Positions 35,461 to 44,300 of a stretch of 64,000 nucleotides of DNA are shown here, piece after piece (position 1 is the first letter of the stretch; each line of letters begins with the position of its first letter). The notes under the pieces were generated by a model. The model was given only the letters and a program-made list of their open reading frames with translations. It ran no database searches and had not been told where the DNA came from. Origin of the DNA: Flavobacterium chilense. Lineage in GTDB: Bacteria > Bacteroidota > Bacteroidia > Flavobacteriales > Flavobacteriaceae. The position numbers were made by a program, and so were the translations under genes. The DNA lies in assembly GCF_001602525.1 (NCBI RefSeq), contig NZ_LSYT01000002.1, positions 248,001-312,000 on the forward strand, written 5' to 3'.

Positions 35461-36945
35461 TTATTTCAAATTATCTGCAATATCTCTGTTATTTGAAAGT
35501 CTTGGAATTTTATTTTGTCCGCCTAATTTTCCTTGTGATTTCATATATTCCTGAAACCCATTTTTTGAAACTTTGGTTATAACCACTTTTCTTAACACAT
35601 TTCCGGTAATTAAGTCGTCATAATAAATATTCTGTTTTCGCATCGAATTGTCTATTGCTTCTGCAAAAGTATCTATGTTGTCCGGTTCTTTTTCAAACTC
35701 AATAAACCATTCATGATAAGGTAATCCGTCTACTGGCGTAATTTGTGGAGCAACAGTAAATTCATTTATTACAATATGAGTTTCTGTTGTTGCTTCTTTC
35801 ATTGCATTTTCGACTTCATTGGCTATTACGTGTTCTCCAAAAGCTGAAATATAATGTTTGATACGCCCCGAAACAATGACACGATGTGGGAATAAAGATG
35901 TAAACTGGACTGTATCACCAATATTATAGCTCCAAAGTCCGGCATTGGTAGAAACAATCAAAGCATAATTTACTCCGGTTTCTACTTCTCCAATGGTTAG
36001 TCTTTTTGGATTTTCGTTAAAAAAATCATCGGTTTTAATGAACTCGTAAAAAATACCTGAATTCAACAACAAAAGCATTCCTTTTTCTTTTTGGGAATCC
36101 TGATATGCAAAAAAACCTTCAGAAGCCGGAAAAAGCTCAATACTGTCTACTTTTTTACCAATCATTTGTTCAAACTTGGCGCGATACGGTTCGTAATTCA
36201 CACCTCCGTAAATGAATAAATTAAAGTTTTTGAATATCTCGCTGATCTTTTTTCCGCCGCTTTTTTCCTGTAAACGCTCAAAATACATTTGTACCCAGGA
36301 TGGAATTCCTGAAATCACAGACATATTTTCGTTGATTGTTTCACCAACAATAGCATTAACTTTGGTATCCCAATCTTCAATACAATTAGTTTCCCAAGAT
36401 GGCATTCTGTTTTTTTGGAGATATTTAGGAACAAAATGTGCTACAATACCAGAAAGTCTTCCAAATTTTATTCCGTGTTTTTCCGTCAGGATTGGGCTTC
36501 CCTGTAAAAAAATCATTTTACCATTTACAAAGTCGGCATTTCCGGTTTCATGAATATAATGAAAGATCGCATTACGCGCTGCATTAACATGCGTTGGCAT
36601 TGATTCTTTGGTTAACGGAATATATTTTGCTCCGGAAGTTGTTCCTGAAGTTTTCGCAAAATAAAGCGGTTTTCCTTTCCAAAGAATATTCTCTTCTCCT
36701 AACTTAACTTTTTCTATATAGGATTTTAAATCTTCATAATCCCTAACAGGAACATTTTTCTGAAAATCTCCGAATGTTTTTATACTTTCAAAATGATGAT
36801 CTTTACCAAATTGAGTTTCTTTTGCGTTCTGAATCAAATTCTTAAAAACTTCCAATTGAGTTTCAACAGGTTTATTCGCCCAGGCAAGTGTTTGATTGTA
36901 TATTTTTCGGGCAAATATTTTTGCCGCTAAAGACTTAATTGACAT
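35461..36945 (-). CDS. GH3-family acyl-adenylase-like protein
   Basis: A 494-residue member of the GH3 (auxin-responsive) branch of adenylate-forming enzymes. YFAKTSGTTSGAKYIPLT (near 98-115) is the ATP loop, FPASEGFFAYQ (about 273-283) the adenine motif, and YNIGDTVQFTS and GRIKHYISAFGEHV (near 347-380) follow. Plant GH3 enzymes conjugate amino acids to acids; bacterial homologues are common in Bacteroidetes and their substrates are unknown. It starts 11 bases after the coiled-coil membrane gene stop. Confidence 0.88.
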   Translation of the reverse strand: MSIKSLAAKIFARKIYNQTLAWANKPVETQLEVFKNLIQNAKETQFGKDHHFESIKTFGDFQKNVPVRDYEDLKSYIEKVKLGEENILWKGKPLYFAKTSGTTSGAKYIPLTKESMPTHVNAARNAIFHYIHETGNADFVNGKMIFLQGSPILTEKHGIKFGRLSGIVAHFVPKYLQKNRMPSWETNCIEDWDTKVNAIVGETINENMSVISGIPSWVQMYFERLQEKSGGKKISEIFKNFNLFIYGGVNYEPYRAKFEQMIGKKVDSIELFPASEGFFAYQDSQKEKGMLLLLNSGIFYEFIKTDDFFNENPKRLTIGEVETGVNYALIVSTNAGLWSYNIGDTVQFTSLFPHRVIVSGRIKHYISAFGEHVIANEVENAMKEATTETHIVINEFTVAPQITPVDGLPYHEWFIEFEKEPDNIDTFAEAIDNSMRKQNIYYDDLITGNVLRKVVITKVSKNGFQEYMKSQGKLGGQNKIPRLSNNRDIADNLK

Positions 36946-36956
36946 TGTTAGTGGTA

Positions 36957-37460
36957 TTATTTCTTGTCACTTTTGTTTTTACTTGCTTTACTTTCACCTG
37001 ATTCTTTTTCTATTTTGTCTACTTCTCCCCTAAGTTTCATTTCTTCTTCAGAGGCTTTCATATTAATATCAGAAGGTGCATTGGCTTCAGCTATAATAGA
37101 ATCTTTGTTGAATTTGGCATATTCTAATTCGCCCTTTAAAACTTTCTGAATTCCTTTTATATAAGCTTCGTTTTTTTTCAGTGCTGTTTCTAAAGAATCT
37201 GATTTTATAGCTAACTCTGTTGCATTTTTTTTCAATTGCGAAGAAGAGTAACCTGGAATAAACTCGCGTAAAGGAGTAAAAGCGATAATAAAAGTGGTCA
37301 CTAAAATCAGAAATATTCCCCCTAAAGTAAACGTTACAAATACATTCATTAAAGTAAGCCTAAATGAAAAAATCTCTTCAAAAGTATCTTCATTCAAAAT
37401 TACCAATCGGTTTTTGATGAATAATTTTTTTCTAAAATTTCTTTTCTTTTTCTTAGTCAT
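36957..37460 (-). CDS. Membrane-anchored coiled-coil protein without a peptidase domain
   Basis: A 167-residue protein: a very basic start (KKKKRNFRKKLF), one membrane helix near residues 39-62 (VFVTFTLGGIFLILVTTFII), then a coiled coil (70-115) and a charged Lys/Glu tail. The N-terminus (EDTFEEIFSFRLTLMNVF, then FTPLREFIPGY) resembles the start of flavobacterial M23 peptidases, which continue into a peptidase domain; here the protein ends without one. That comparison is from memory. It is 11 bases upstream of the GH3 gene. Confidence 0.7.
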   Translation of the reverse strand: MTKKKKRNFRKKLFIKNRLVILNEDTFEEIFSFRLTLMNVFVTFTLGGIFLILVTTFIIAFTPLREFIPGYSSSQLKKNATELAIKSDSLETALKKNEAYIKGIQKVLKGELEYAKFNKDSIIAEANAPSDINMKASEEEMKLRGEVDKIEKESGESKASKNKSDKK

Positions 37461-37594
37461 TTGCTTATTTCTACGAGCAAATATAGTAATTAATAGTATT
37501 GCTGATATCAGAGAAAAATGAGCAAAAACAGTATTTGAATCATTTTATAAAATATTTAACGTAGTCGTAAACAAATATTTTAATCCAAAAAGTC

Positions 37595-37623
37595 TTGTTG
37601 TACGTATATTCTATATACCTTTG
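37595..37623 (+). promoter_or_regulatory. Promoter of tatA
   Basis: TTG (37595-37597), an 18-base spacer and TACCTTTG (37616-37623): a full match to the Flavobacterium consensus. Transcription would begin about 40 bases before the tatA ATG. Confidence 0.75.
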
Positions 37624-37668
37624 CGGTGAAAATAAAAATCAATTTGCTTCGGCATTAAATATACAATC

Positions 37669-37848
37669 ATGGGAAGATTAGGTCTTACAGAAATCCTTGT
37701 TATAGTAGGTATAGTAATATTACTTTTTGGTGGTAAAAAAATTCCAGAATTAATGAAAGGTTTAGGAAGCGGAATTAAGGAATTTAAAAACGCTGCTAAA
37801 GACGATCAACCTGCCCCTGCTAAAAAAGAAGAGGAAGAAACTAAATAA
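37669..37848 (+). CDS. tatA: Sec-independent (Tat) translocase subunit TatA
   Basis: A 59-residue protein. The single membrane helix IGxxE-type segment is [18 protein letters not shown] (residues 7-24), followed by the amphipathic helix [19 protein letters not shown] and an acidic/Lys tail. TatA oligomers form the export path for folded proteins with a twin-arginine signal. The next gene encodes a protein with such a signal, though separated by a terminator. The gene is short but complete. Confidence 0.95.
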   Translation: MGRLGLTEILVIVGIVILLFGGKKIPELMKGLGSGIKEFKNAAKDDQPAPAKKEEEETK

Positions 37849-37867
37849 GTATTTATATCCTTATTAT

Positions 37868-37905
37868 AAACCCCAAATTACAAATGTAATTTGGGGTTTT
37901 CTTTT
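37868..37905 (+). terminator. Terminator of tatA
   Basis: A 14-bp stem, AAACCCCAAATTAC and GTAATTTGGGGTTT (37868-37881 and 37886-37899), around AAAT, then T-rich sequence. The 225 bases to the next gene hold only AT-rich sequence and one -7 box. Confidence 0.88.
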
Positions 37906-38099
37906 TATATAAAAATATTTTTTAGGGTTCTTAAATTACAATTCTACTTTTTATCTCGTTTAAAAAATATCAGATTTTATATTGTTCGCTTTTTATATAA
38001 ATTTTCTTAAAAAAAGCAAGAGAAAACGCAAGATTGTAAACATTATTGTACAATTTAACAAAAATTTATGCTTTTTTTAAAACTTGTTAATATTTTAAC

Positions 38100-38107
38100 T
38101 ACTTTTG
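38100..38107 (+). promoter_or_regulatory. -7 element before the collar operon
   Basis: TACTTTTG matches TAnnTTTG and lies 22 bases before the first ATG of the operon. The nearest upstream TTG (38084) is only 13 bases away, shorter than usual. Confidence 0.45.
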
Positions 38108-38129
38108 ATGTAATTCTTCACTAAAAGCA

Positions 38130-38798
38130 ATGATTATGGCTGATTTAAACCGTAGAAATTTTATCAAAAACATTGGATTTGTTGGTGCAACAACTCTTTT
38201 TTGTAGTTCTCTCTTAGCACAAAATTCTTTCCCGGATTTTTTGTATTCACATAATGAAGAAGAGAATATTCTATCCAAATTTTCAAAATCAACTATTTCA
38301 GATTCTCTATTGTCAGATCAATCATTGTTAGATTGTTATAATAAATCAATTGTAAGCTGGGAAAAAAACGGATATAAACCTTCAGGAAATGTTTGTTATA
38401 GTTCTGATGATAATAACCTGAAAATGTTTCCAATGCATCTCCATGTAGATAATATAGGAAAACTAGATGATGTTTTGTTATGCTTTGGGAAAGATTCAAA
38501 TGGAGAATGGAAATCTTTAAAATCATTATCCGGATTTGACATAGAAGCTATAACATTAGCAATGAATGAATTAAAAATGCATAATAATAATGTCAATTTA
38601 TCTCATTATTTATTTCCTGCTCCTGTACAACAATTAGAACCTTATGGTTTCACTACTAAAAAAGGCAGTGTATTTTTAAAAACTACACTATCTCAAAATA
38701 CTTCAATATTGATTATTATAAAGGAAGGAAATACTATAGTTTATAAAAAAGAATTGCTTTCTAAGCATAGCTTAATTACTAATTCTGTTTTAGTTTAA
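38130..38798 (+). CDS. Tat-exported protein, first gene of the collar operon
   Basis: A 222-residue exported protein. The start LNRRNFIKNIGFVGATTLFC holds a twin-arginine motif (RRNFIK) followed by a hydrophobic core and an LLAQ cut site near residue 31, indicating export folded by Tat; tatA lies 280 bases upstream. The mature part has no family I recognise; PVQQLEPYGFTTKKGSVFLK and a late strand pair suggest a beta-rich domain. An alternative start two codons in (38136) is equally likely. It begins a plus-strand operon with three collar genes 42 bases downstream. Confidence 0.7.
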   Translation: MIMADLNRRNFIKNIGFVGATTLFCSSLLAQNSFPDFLYSHNEEENILSKFSKSTISDSLLSDQSLLDCYNKSIVSWEKNGYKPSGNVCYSSDDNNLKMFPMHLHVDNIGKLDDVLLCFGKDSNGEWKSLKSLSGFDIEAITLAMNELKMHNNNVNLSHYLFPAPVQQLEPYGFTTKKGSVFLKTTLSQNTSILIIIKEGNTIVYKKELLSKHSLITNSVLV

Positions 38799-38840
38799 CA
38801 GGTCAATTTCAAAAGAATAAAATAATAAAATAGTCTCATC

Positions 38841-39350
38841 ATGGCAGAACCTTTTTTATCAGAAACACGAATAATGTCCTTTAACTTTGCTCCTAAAGGA
38901 TGGGCAATGTGCAATGGACAATTATTACCTATCAATCAAAACCAGGCTTTATTTTCATTGTTAGGAACTACTTTTGGCGGCGATGGAAGAGTAAATTTTG
39001 CACTGCCGGATTTACGAGGAAGAGCTCCTATTCATTTTGGAAATGGTCATACATTGGGAGAGAAAGCAGGAGAAAAATCGCATACTGTATCTATTAATGA
39101 ATTGCCCACACATAAACACTTTCTTAAAGGTACAACAGAAGCCGTGAGTACTAATATTCCAGCGACAGGAGTTGTATTGGCGGAAACTGCTCCAAACCAG
39201 GTTTATAATGGTTCGGGTCAAAACTTAGTTGCTATGAATCCTGCATCTGTTAGTAATATTGGCGGTAGTCAGCCTCATTTAAATATGCAACCGTATTTAG
39301 TTCTGAATTTTTGCATTGCATTACAAGGAATTTTTCCTTCTCAAAATTAA
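38841..39350 (+). CDS. Phage tail collar-domain protein (MdpB-like), copy 1
   Basis: A 169-residue protein built on the Tail collar domain: GWAMCNGQLLP (20-30), GTTFGGDGRVNFALPDLRGR (42-61), and a C-terminal strand ending LNFCIALQGIFPSQN. In phages this domain is in short tail fibres; free-standing copies are called microcystin-dependent protein MdpB. There is no signal peptide, unlike the preceding Tat protein. First of three paralogues in a row, each 165-175 residues; the spacing to copy 2 is 24 bases. Confidence 0.9.
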   Translation: MAEPFLSETRIMSFNFAPKGWAMCNGQLLPINQNQALFSLLGTTFGGDGRVNFALPDLRGRAPIHFGNGHTLGEKAGEKSHTVSINELPTHKHFLKGTTEAVSTNIPATGVVLAETAPNQVYNGSGQNLVAMNPASVSNIGGSQPHLNMQPYLVLNFCIALQGIFPSQN

Positions 39351-39374
39351 TTTATAACGTTAAAAAGTTAAACC

Positions 39375-39899
39375 ATGGCGCAACCTTACGTTGGTGAAAT
39401 TAGAATGTTTGCAGGAAATTTTGCTCCTGCCGGATGGATGTTTTGTGAAGGACAATTACTCCCTATTTCAGAGTATGAAACATTATTTCAATTAATTGGA
39501 ACTACTTATGGTGGTGACGGAGAAAGTACTTTTTCATTACCAGATTTACGTGGTCGTGTACCCATTCATAATGGTACTGCCAGTTATGATGGTACTAATT
39601 ACAGTATAGGCGAAACTGGAGGTGTCGAAGATGTAACTCTTACCATAAATCAAATACCTTCTCATTCACATTCTTTATTAGCAACAACTGATTTGGCGAG
39701 TACTGCAAATCCTTCTGAAGCTTATTTGAGCAACACTGCTACAGGAAATAAAATATATTCGGCAGCAACACCTACAATAGCATTAAATAATGCTGTAATA
39801 ACTCCTGATGGAGGCAGTCAGCCGCATACTAATTTTCAACCTTATTTGTGCGTGGATTTTATTATTTCATTATTTGGAATATTTCCATCTCAAACATAA
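39375..39899 (+). CDS. Phage tail collar-domain protein (MdpB-like), copy 2
   Basis: A 174-residue paralogue with GWMFCEGQLLP, GTTYGGDGESTFSLPDLRGR (42-61) and the C-terminal DFIISLFGIFPSQT. It diverges from copy 1 in the middle (residues 70-130), the part that is variable and probably exposed in tail fibres, while both ends are conserved. No signal peptide. 45 bases separate it from copy 3. Confidence 0.9.
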   Translation: MAQPYVGEIRMFAGNFAPAGWMFCEGQLLPISEYETLFQLIGTTYGGDGESTFSLPDLRGRVPIHNGTASYDGTNYSIGETGGVEDVTLTINQIPSHSHSLLATTDLASTANPSEAYLSNTATGNKIYSAATPTIALNNAVITPDGGSQPHTNFQPYLCVDFIISLFGIFPSQT

Positions 39900-39944
39900 C
39901 TACTATATCGTTCATTAATTTATATACGAAAAAAATAAAACATT

Positions 39945-40460
39945 ATGGATCCATTTGTAGCTGAAATACGCATTTTCCCATTTAACTTTCCTCCCAAAGG
40001 CTGGGCATTTTGTAATGGGCAACTTTTGCCTCTTTCTCAAAACACAGCTCTTTTTTCGTTGTTAGGCACAACGTATGGTGGTGACGGTAGATCGAATTTT
40101 GCCCTACCAGATTTACAAGGCAGAACACCTATGCATCCTGGTCAGGGCCCGGGATTATCATTACACGATTTAGGGGAATCTTCAGGTACTGAAACAGTTA
40201 CTTTAATCGATTCAGAAATTCCGGCTCATAATCATAATTTAATGGTAACTAGTCTAAATTCTCAATCTACAAATCCATCAAATACCAGTTTAGGTCGTGG
40301 GAATCCTGTAAAGGTATATCTGAACAGTAACCCTACAACCAATATGGGTCTTAATGCAATTGCACCAACTGGTGGTAATTTGCCTCATAATAATATGATG
40401 CCTTATATGACAATGAATTTTTGTATTGCACTTCAGGGAGTTTTTCCACCAAGAACTTAA
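39945..40460 (+). CDS. Phage tail collar-domain protein (MdpB-like), copy 3
   Basis: A 171-residue paralogue: GWAFCNGQLLP, GTTYGGDGRSNFALPDLQGR (41-60), then a central GPGLSLHDLGESSGTETVTL and the C-terminal NFCIALQGVFPPRT. It is closer to copy 1 than to copy 2 at both ends. No signal peptide. The GNAT gene begins 9 bases after its stop, implying coupled expression. Confidence 0.9.
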   Translation: MDPFVAEIRIFPFNFPPKGWAFCNGQLLPLSQNTALFSLLGTTYGGDGRSNFALPDLQGRTPMHPGQGPGLSLHDLGESSGTETVTLIDSEIPAHNHNLMVTSLNSQSTNPSNTSLGRGNPVKVYLNSNPTTNMGLNAIAPTGGNLPHNNMMPYMTMNFCIALQGVFPPRT

Positions 40461-40469
40461 TTAATTATT

Positions 40470-40967
40470 TTGTTGGATTTAGAAGTAAAAGATATTAGTC
40501 TTCGTGACATACAAGATAGTGATTTAGCTGTTTTATGTAAAATATATGGCAGCACCCGAACTGAAGAATTAGAAAAAGGAACTAATTGGAGCGATGAACA
40601 AAAAAATATTTTTATTGAACATCAATTTTCGGCTCAGCATGAATATTATCAAAAAAATTATATTGGTGCAAAATTTTATATAATTGAAAAAGATAATGTT
40701 ACAATTGGCAGATTGTATATTGATTTCTTTTTTGAAAAAAAAGGAATACGAATTATAGACATTACTTTATTACCGGATTGGCGTGATAAAAATATTGGAA
40801 GTTCAATTTTGAAAGAAATTTTAGAAAAGGCAGCCAAAGAGAAACTCAAAGTAACTATTCATGTAGAAAGTTTTAATCCTGCCATGAATTTATATAAAAA
40901 ATTAGGCTTTATAAAAATTAGCGAAACTAATGGTATATACCATTTAATGGAGTGGAGTCCTAATTGA
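40470..40967 (+). CDS. GNAT-family N-acetyltransferase of the collar operon
   Basis: A 165-residue acetyltransferase: DITLLPDWRDKNIGSSILKE (about 96-115) is the acetyl-CoA loop and AMNLYKKLGFIKISET (near 139-154) the C-terminal signature. It starts with TTG (40470; a second TTG follows directly) because no nearby in-frame ATG exists. Its fixed place between collar copy 3 and the DUF6916 gene suggests it modifies a collar protein or the exported adhesin, which is an inference. Confidence 0.85.
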   Translation: MLDLEVKDISLRDIQDSDLAVLCKIYGSTRTEELEKGTNWSDEQKNIFIEHQFSAQHEYYQKNYIGAKFYIIEKDNVTIGRLYIDFFFEKKGIRIIDITLLPDWRDKNIGSSILKEILEKAAKEKLKVTIHVESFNPAMNLYKKLGFIKISETNGIYHLMEWSPN

Positions 40968-40993
40968 ATTTCATAAAATAAAAAATATAATGT

Positions 40994-41293
40994 ATGGATA
41001 TAGCTTTACTTACTTTAGATGATTTTAATGCATTCTTAAACAAAGTCTTTACAATTAAGATTTCTGATGAAATTCAGCTTGATGCAGAATTAATCGAACT
41101 TACTAAGCTGAATAATTATTCACCCTTAGAAAGGAATCCTTTTTCAATAACTTTCCGTACAGAACAAAAAAACGAATATTACGAACAGGGTATTTTTACC
41201 ATTGTACATCCTCAAAAAGGCAATTTAGAACTGTTTCTTTCTCCTCTGGGTTTTGATAATGTAGGGATGAAATATGAAGCCATATTTTCTTAA
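40994..41293 (+). CDS. DUF6916 protein
   Basis: A 99-residue soluble protein, start MDIALLTLDDFNAFLNKVF, with the core NPFSITFRTEQKN and YEQGIFTIVHPQKGNLELFL. I recall this as DUF6916, a small beta-rich family found next to collar-protein genes; the role is unknown. There is no signal sequence. It lies 26 bases from both neighbours, inside the operon. Confidence 0.78.
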   Translation: MDIALLTLDDFNAFLNKVFTIKISDEIQLDAELIELTKLNNYSPLERNPFSITFRTEQKNEYYEQGIFTIVHPQKGNLELFLSPLGFDNVGMKYEAIFS

Positions 41294-41319
41294 TTCTGTT
41301 AATCATTAAAGTAAAAAAA

Positions 41320-44300
41320 ATGAAAAAAAATAAACTCTTAATTGTTATAATACTACTAGGATTCTTATCATTCGGAATGTCATATAGTAGTCTTATTAAG
41401 GAAAATTTTGTTGCTCCATTAGTGAAAAAGCTGGCAGAATCAGAAAAAAAATCTGTCAATACAATATCTACTGATAAAATAACTAAAAATAAAAGCAACA
41501 CATTTCCGGCTAAAGAAAAATCAATTGATAAAACTGTAGTAGCAGCAACTATTAGTCTTACAAATGCAGTTGCTGTAAACGGTGGAGGAAATGCTTTACC
41601 AGGATCTCAGCTTGACTTTACTCTCACTCTGACTAATACAGGAATTGATGATGCGACAGGAACTACTTTTCAGGATATTTTAGACTCTAATTTAACCTTA
41701 GTACCCGGTTCTCTTAAAGCAACTCCTATTGCTGCGAATGATACTTATAATTGTATCGGAAATGTTGGAATTACTTTAAATGCCGCTCAGGGTATTTTAT
41801 CTAATGATGCTAGTCCTGACGGAACACCATTATCCGCAGTTGTATTAGCAAATCCAACACACGGAACAGTATCTTTATCTGCAAATGGCTCTTTTACATA
41901 CAATCCAACTGCAGGTTATTCCGGCACAGACAGTTTTACTTATACCCTAACAAGTGGCAGCGGAAAAACAGGTACGGGAACTGTAAATATAATAATATCA
42001 GCGCCAATATTTTTTGTAAATAGTTCAGTAGCCACAAACGGAAACGGTACTTTGGCTTCACCTTTTAAGACTCTTGATAATGCTACCGGAACAGGTTCAA
42101 ATCCAATTTTTATTTATACCGGAACAGGTAGCAGCGGTACTACCTTGACTTTATCAGCAAATCAAAAATTGGTTGGTCAGGGAGCTACAGCCAGCTTAAT
42201 ATCTATATTAAATATTGTAGTCCCTACATACAGTAATGCTTTGCCATCGACAGGTGGTACAAATCCAACTTTTTCGGTTTTAAATATTAACAGTAATAAT
42301 GATATTGAAGGTATAACGCTTTCCGGTACAAATGCCACTATTGCAGGCTCAAATGTTGGAACTTTAAAGGTAAGAGATGCTTCAATTAATGGCGGAAGTG
42401 CTGTTGCGGTAAATATTAGTTCCGGAGGTGCATTGGATTGTATTTTTAAAAGTATTTCTGCAAACGGAGCTCCTAAAGGAATATCTGTCAATAATTCGAC
42501 TGGTAGTTTTCAGGTAACCGGAACAGGTACAACAGCAGGATCTGGAGGTACAATTCAAAATATAACTAACAGAGGTGCCGAGTTTATATCCTGTAGCAAT
42601 ATTTCCCTAAAAAATATGAATTTTACCAATTCAACTACCTCATCAGCTATTTGTTCTTCTCCGGCAGTTGATAATTCTTCATGTAATGGTTCCATACACC
42701 TAAAAGCGGTTACAGGTGTAACATTAGATAATATTTCAATTACTGGTACTAACAATGCTGTAGGTATTAATATTAATAATGTAACCAATTTTGCATTAAG
42801 CAATAGTACTTTGACAAATTGTGGAAGCAATACTACTGGTTCTGATGTTGGTGGTATATACGCCTTAAATTTGGGTGGTACAAGTTCTATAACCAATACG
42901 AATATTAATGATTCATGGGGACGTGGTTTTTATGCCTACAATGGTATATTATCTCAAAATCCAACATTAAATATGACGGTAACCGGTTGTCAATTTAAAA
43001 ATTCATTTAATAAAGCAAACGGTGGCAGCAATTTTATTTTTCAGGGTTACGGAAGTTCATCTACTACTCTAACTTTAAAAGGAAATGATTTTTCTAATGC
43101 TAAAGAGTATGGATTACAACTAAATTTTGGCGGTACATCAATCAATACAATACAAGTTGGAGGAAACATTATAACAGAAGGAAATACTATAAATGCTGCT
43201 ACTATAAGTCCTGGTAGTAATGGACTTTCATTGCAGGCTGTTTCAGCAGCAACGGTAAATTACAATGTAATAAACAATATTATTAAATCAAGTTTCTCTG
43301 CGGGTTTTACATGTAATATTGGAAATCAGGGAACGGGAACAATGAAAGGAAGAATAAATTCTAATATCATTGACGGAGCAGGAATTGGTTCTTCCTGTAA
43401 TGGAATATCTGTAGCAGCTTACGAAAAAACAAAACATATTACAGAGATAAAAAACAATACGATTACTAATGTTAGTACCTATGGTATTGTTTCTGAATCT
43501 AATGATAATAATATTACGAATGGTAACGCCCGAATGGATGCTACTATTCAAAACAATACAATTAATTTAGTAACAAATGGTTATGCACATCTTGCCGTAA
43601 TTTCTGTTGCTTTTTCTCCATCAAGTACTTTAATCAGTGCTGCTAATGTTGGTAACAATACAACCAATAGTCCTGTAACAGGTCTGGGAGCTGCAACTTT
43701 TGATGTTTTATCTCAAGGTGCAAACAGTCAGGTTATTTTACAAGGTCCAACTACTCCATATTCAAGTGGATCCGGTGATAGAACCGCAGCACTTACTACC
43801 TATTGGAATGCTAATAACGGTGCAGGACCAAGGACAGCTATAGACGAGCAAGGTGGAGGCACAATAGTGCCAGGAATCGTTTTAATTCCGGACAACTCAT
43901 TGGCTTCAAAAATGGCACCACCTGTAAATATTGAAGAAACTCCATTAATAACTGAAGCTCAAAACACTAATAATCTTACGAATAAACCTGCTACTCAAAA
44001 TAGTACTGCTAAAAACGCATCTGGAGAAACAATTTCTGCAGGGCCATTTACTTTACCGGCAGGAAAAAGTACTGTAATAACCTTTAGTGCAACCATTAAT
44101 GCTGCAAACACACTACCAGCAAATACTTGTTCAGTAACCAATCAGGCATCTGTAAGTGGTTCTAATTTTGCAACCGTTAATTCTAATATTACCACAACCT
44201 CAATAAAACCTGCAAATGCTACGGTTACTACTGATACACAAAATATTACTTGTCTAGGAAGTACAACAGTGACTTTAAATGCCACCTGTCCTTTAGCAAC

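Noticed and set aside
38841-40460. Prophage or tailocin remnant
   Set aside because: Only collar-domain genes are phage-like; no structural, lysis, replication or integration gene is within the window, and the flanking genes are cellular.
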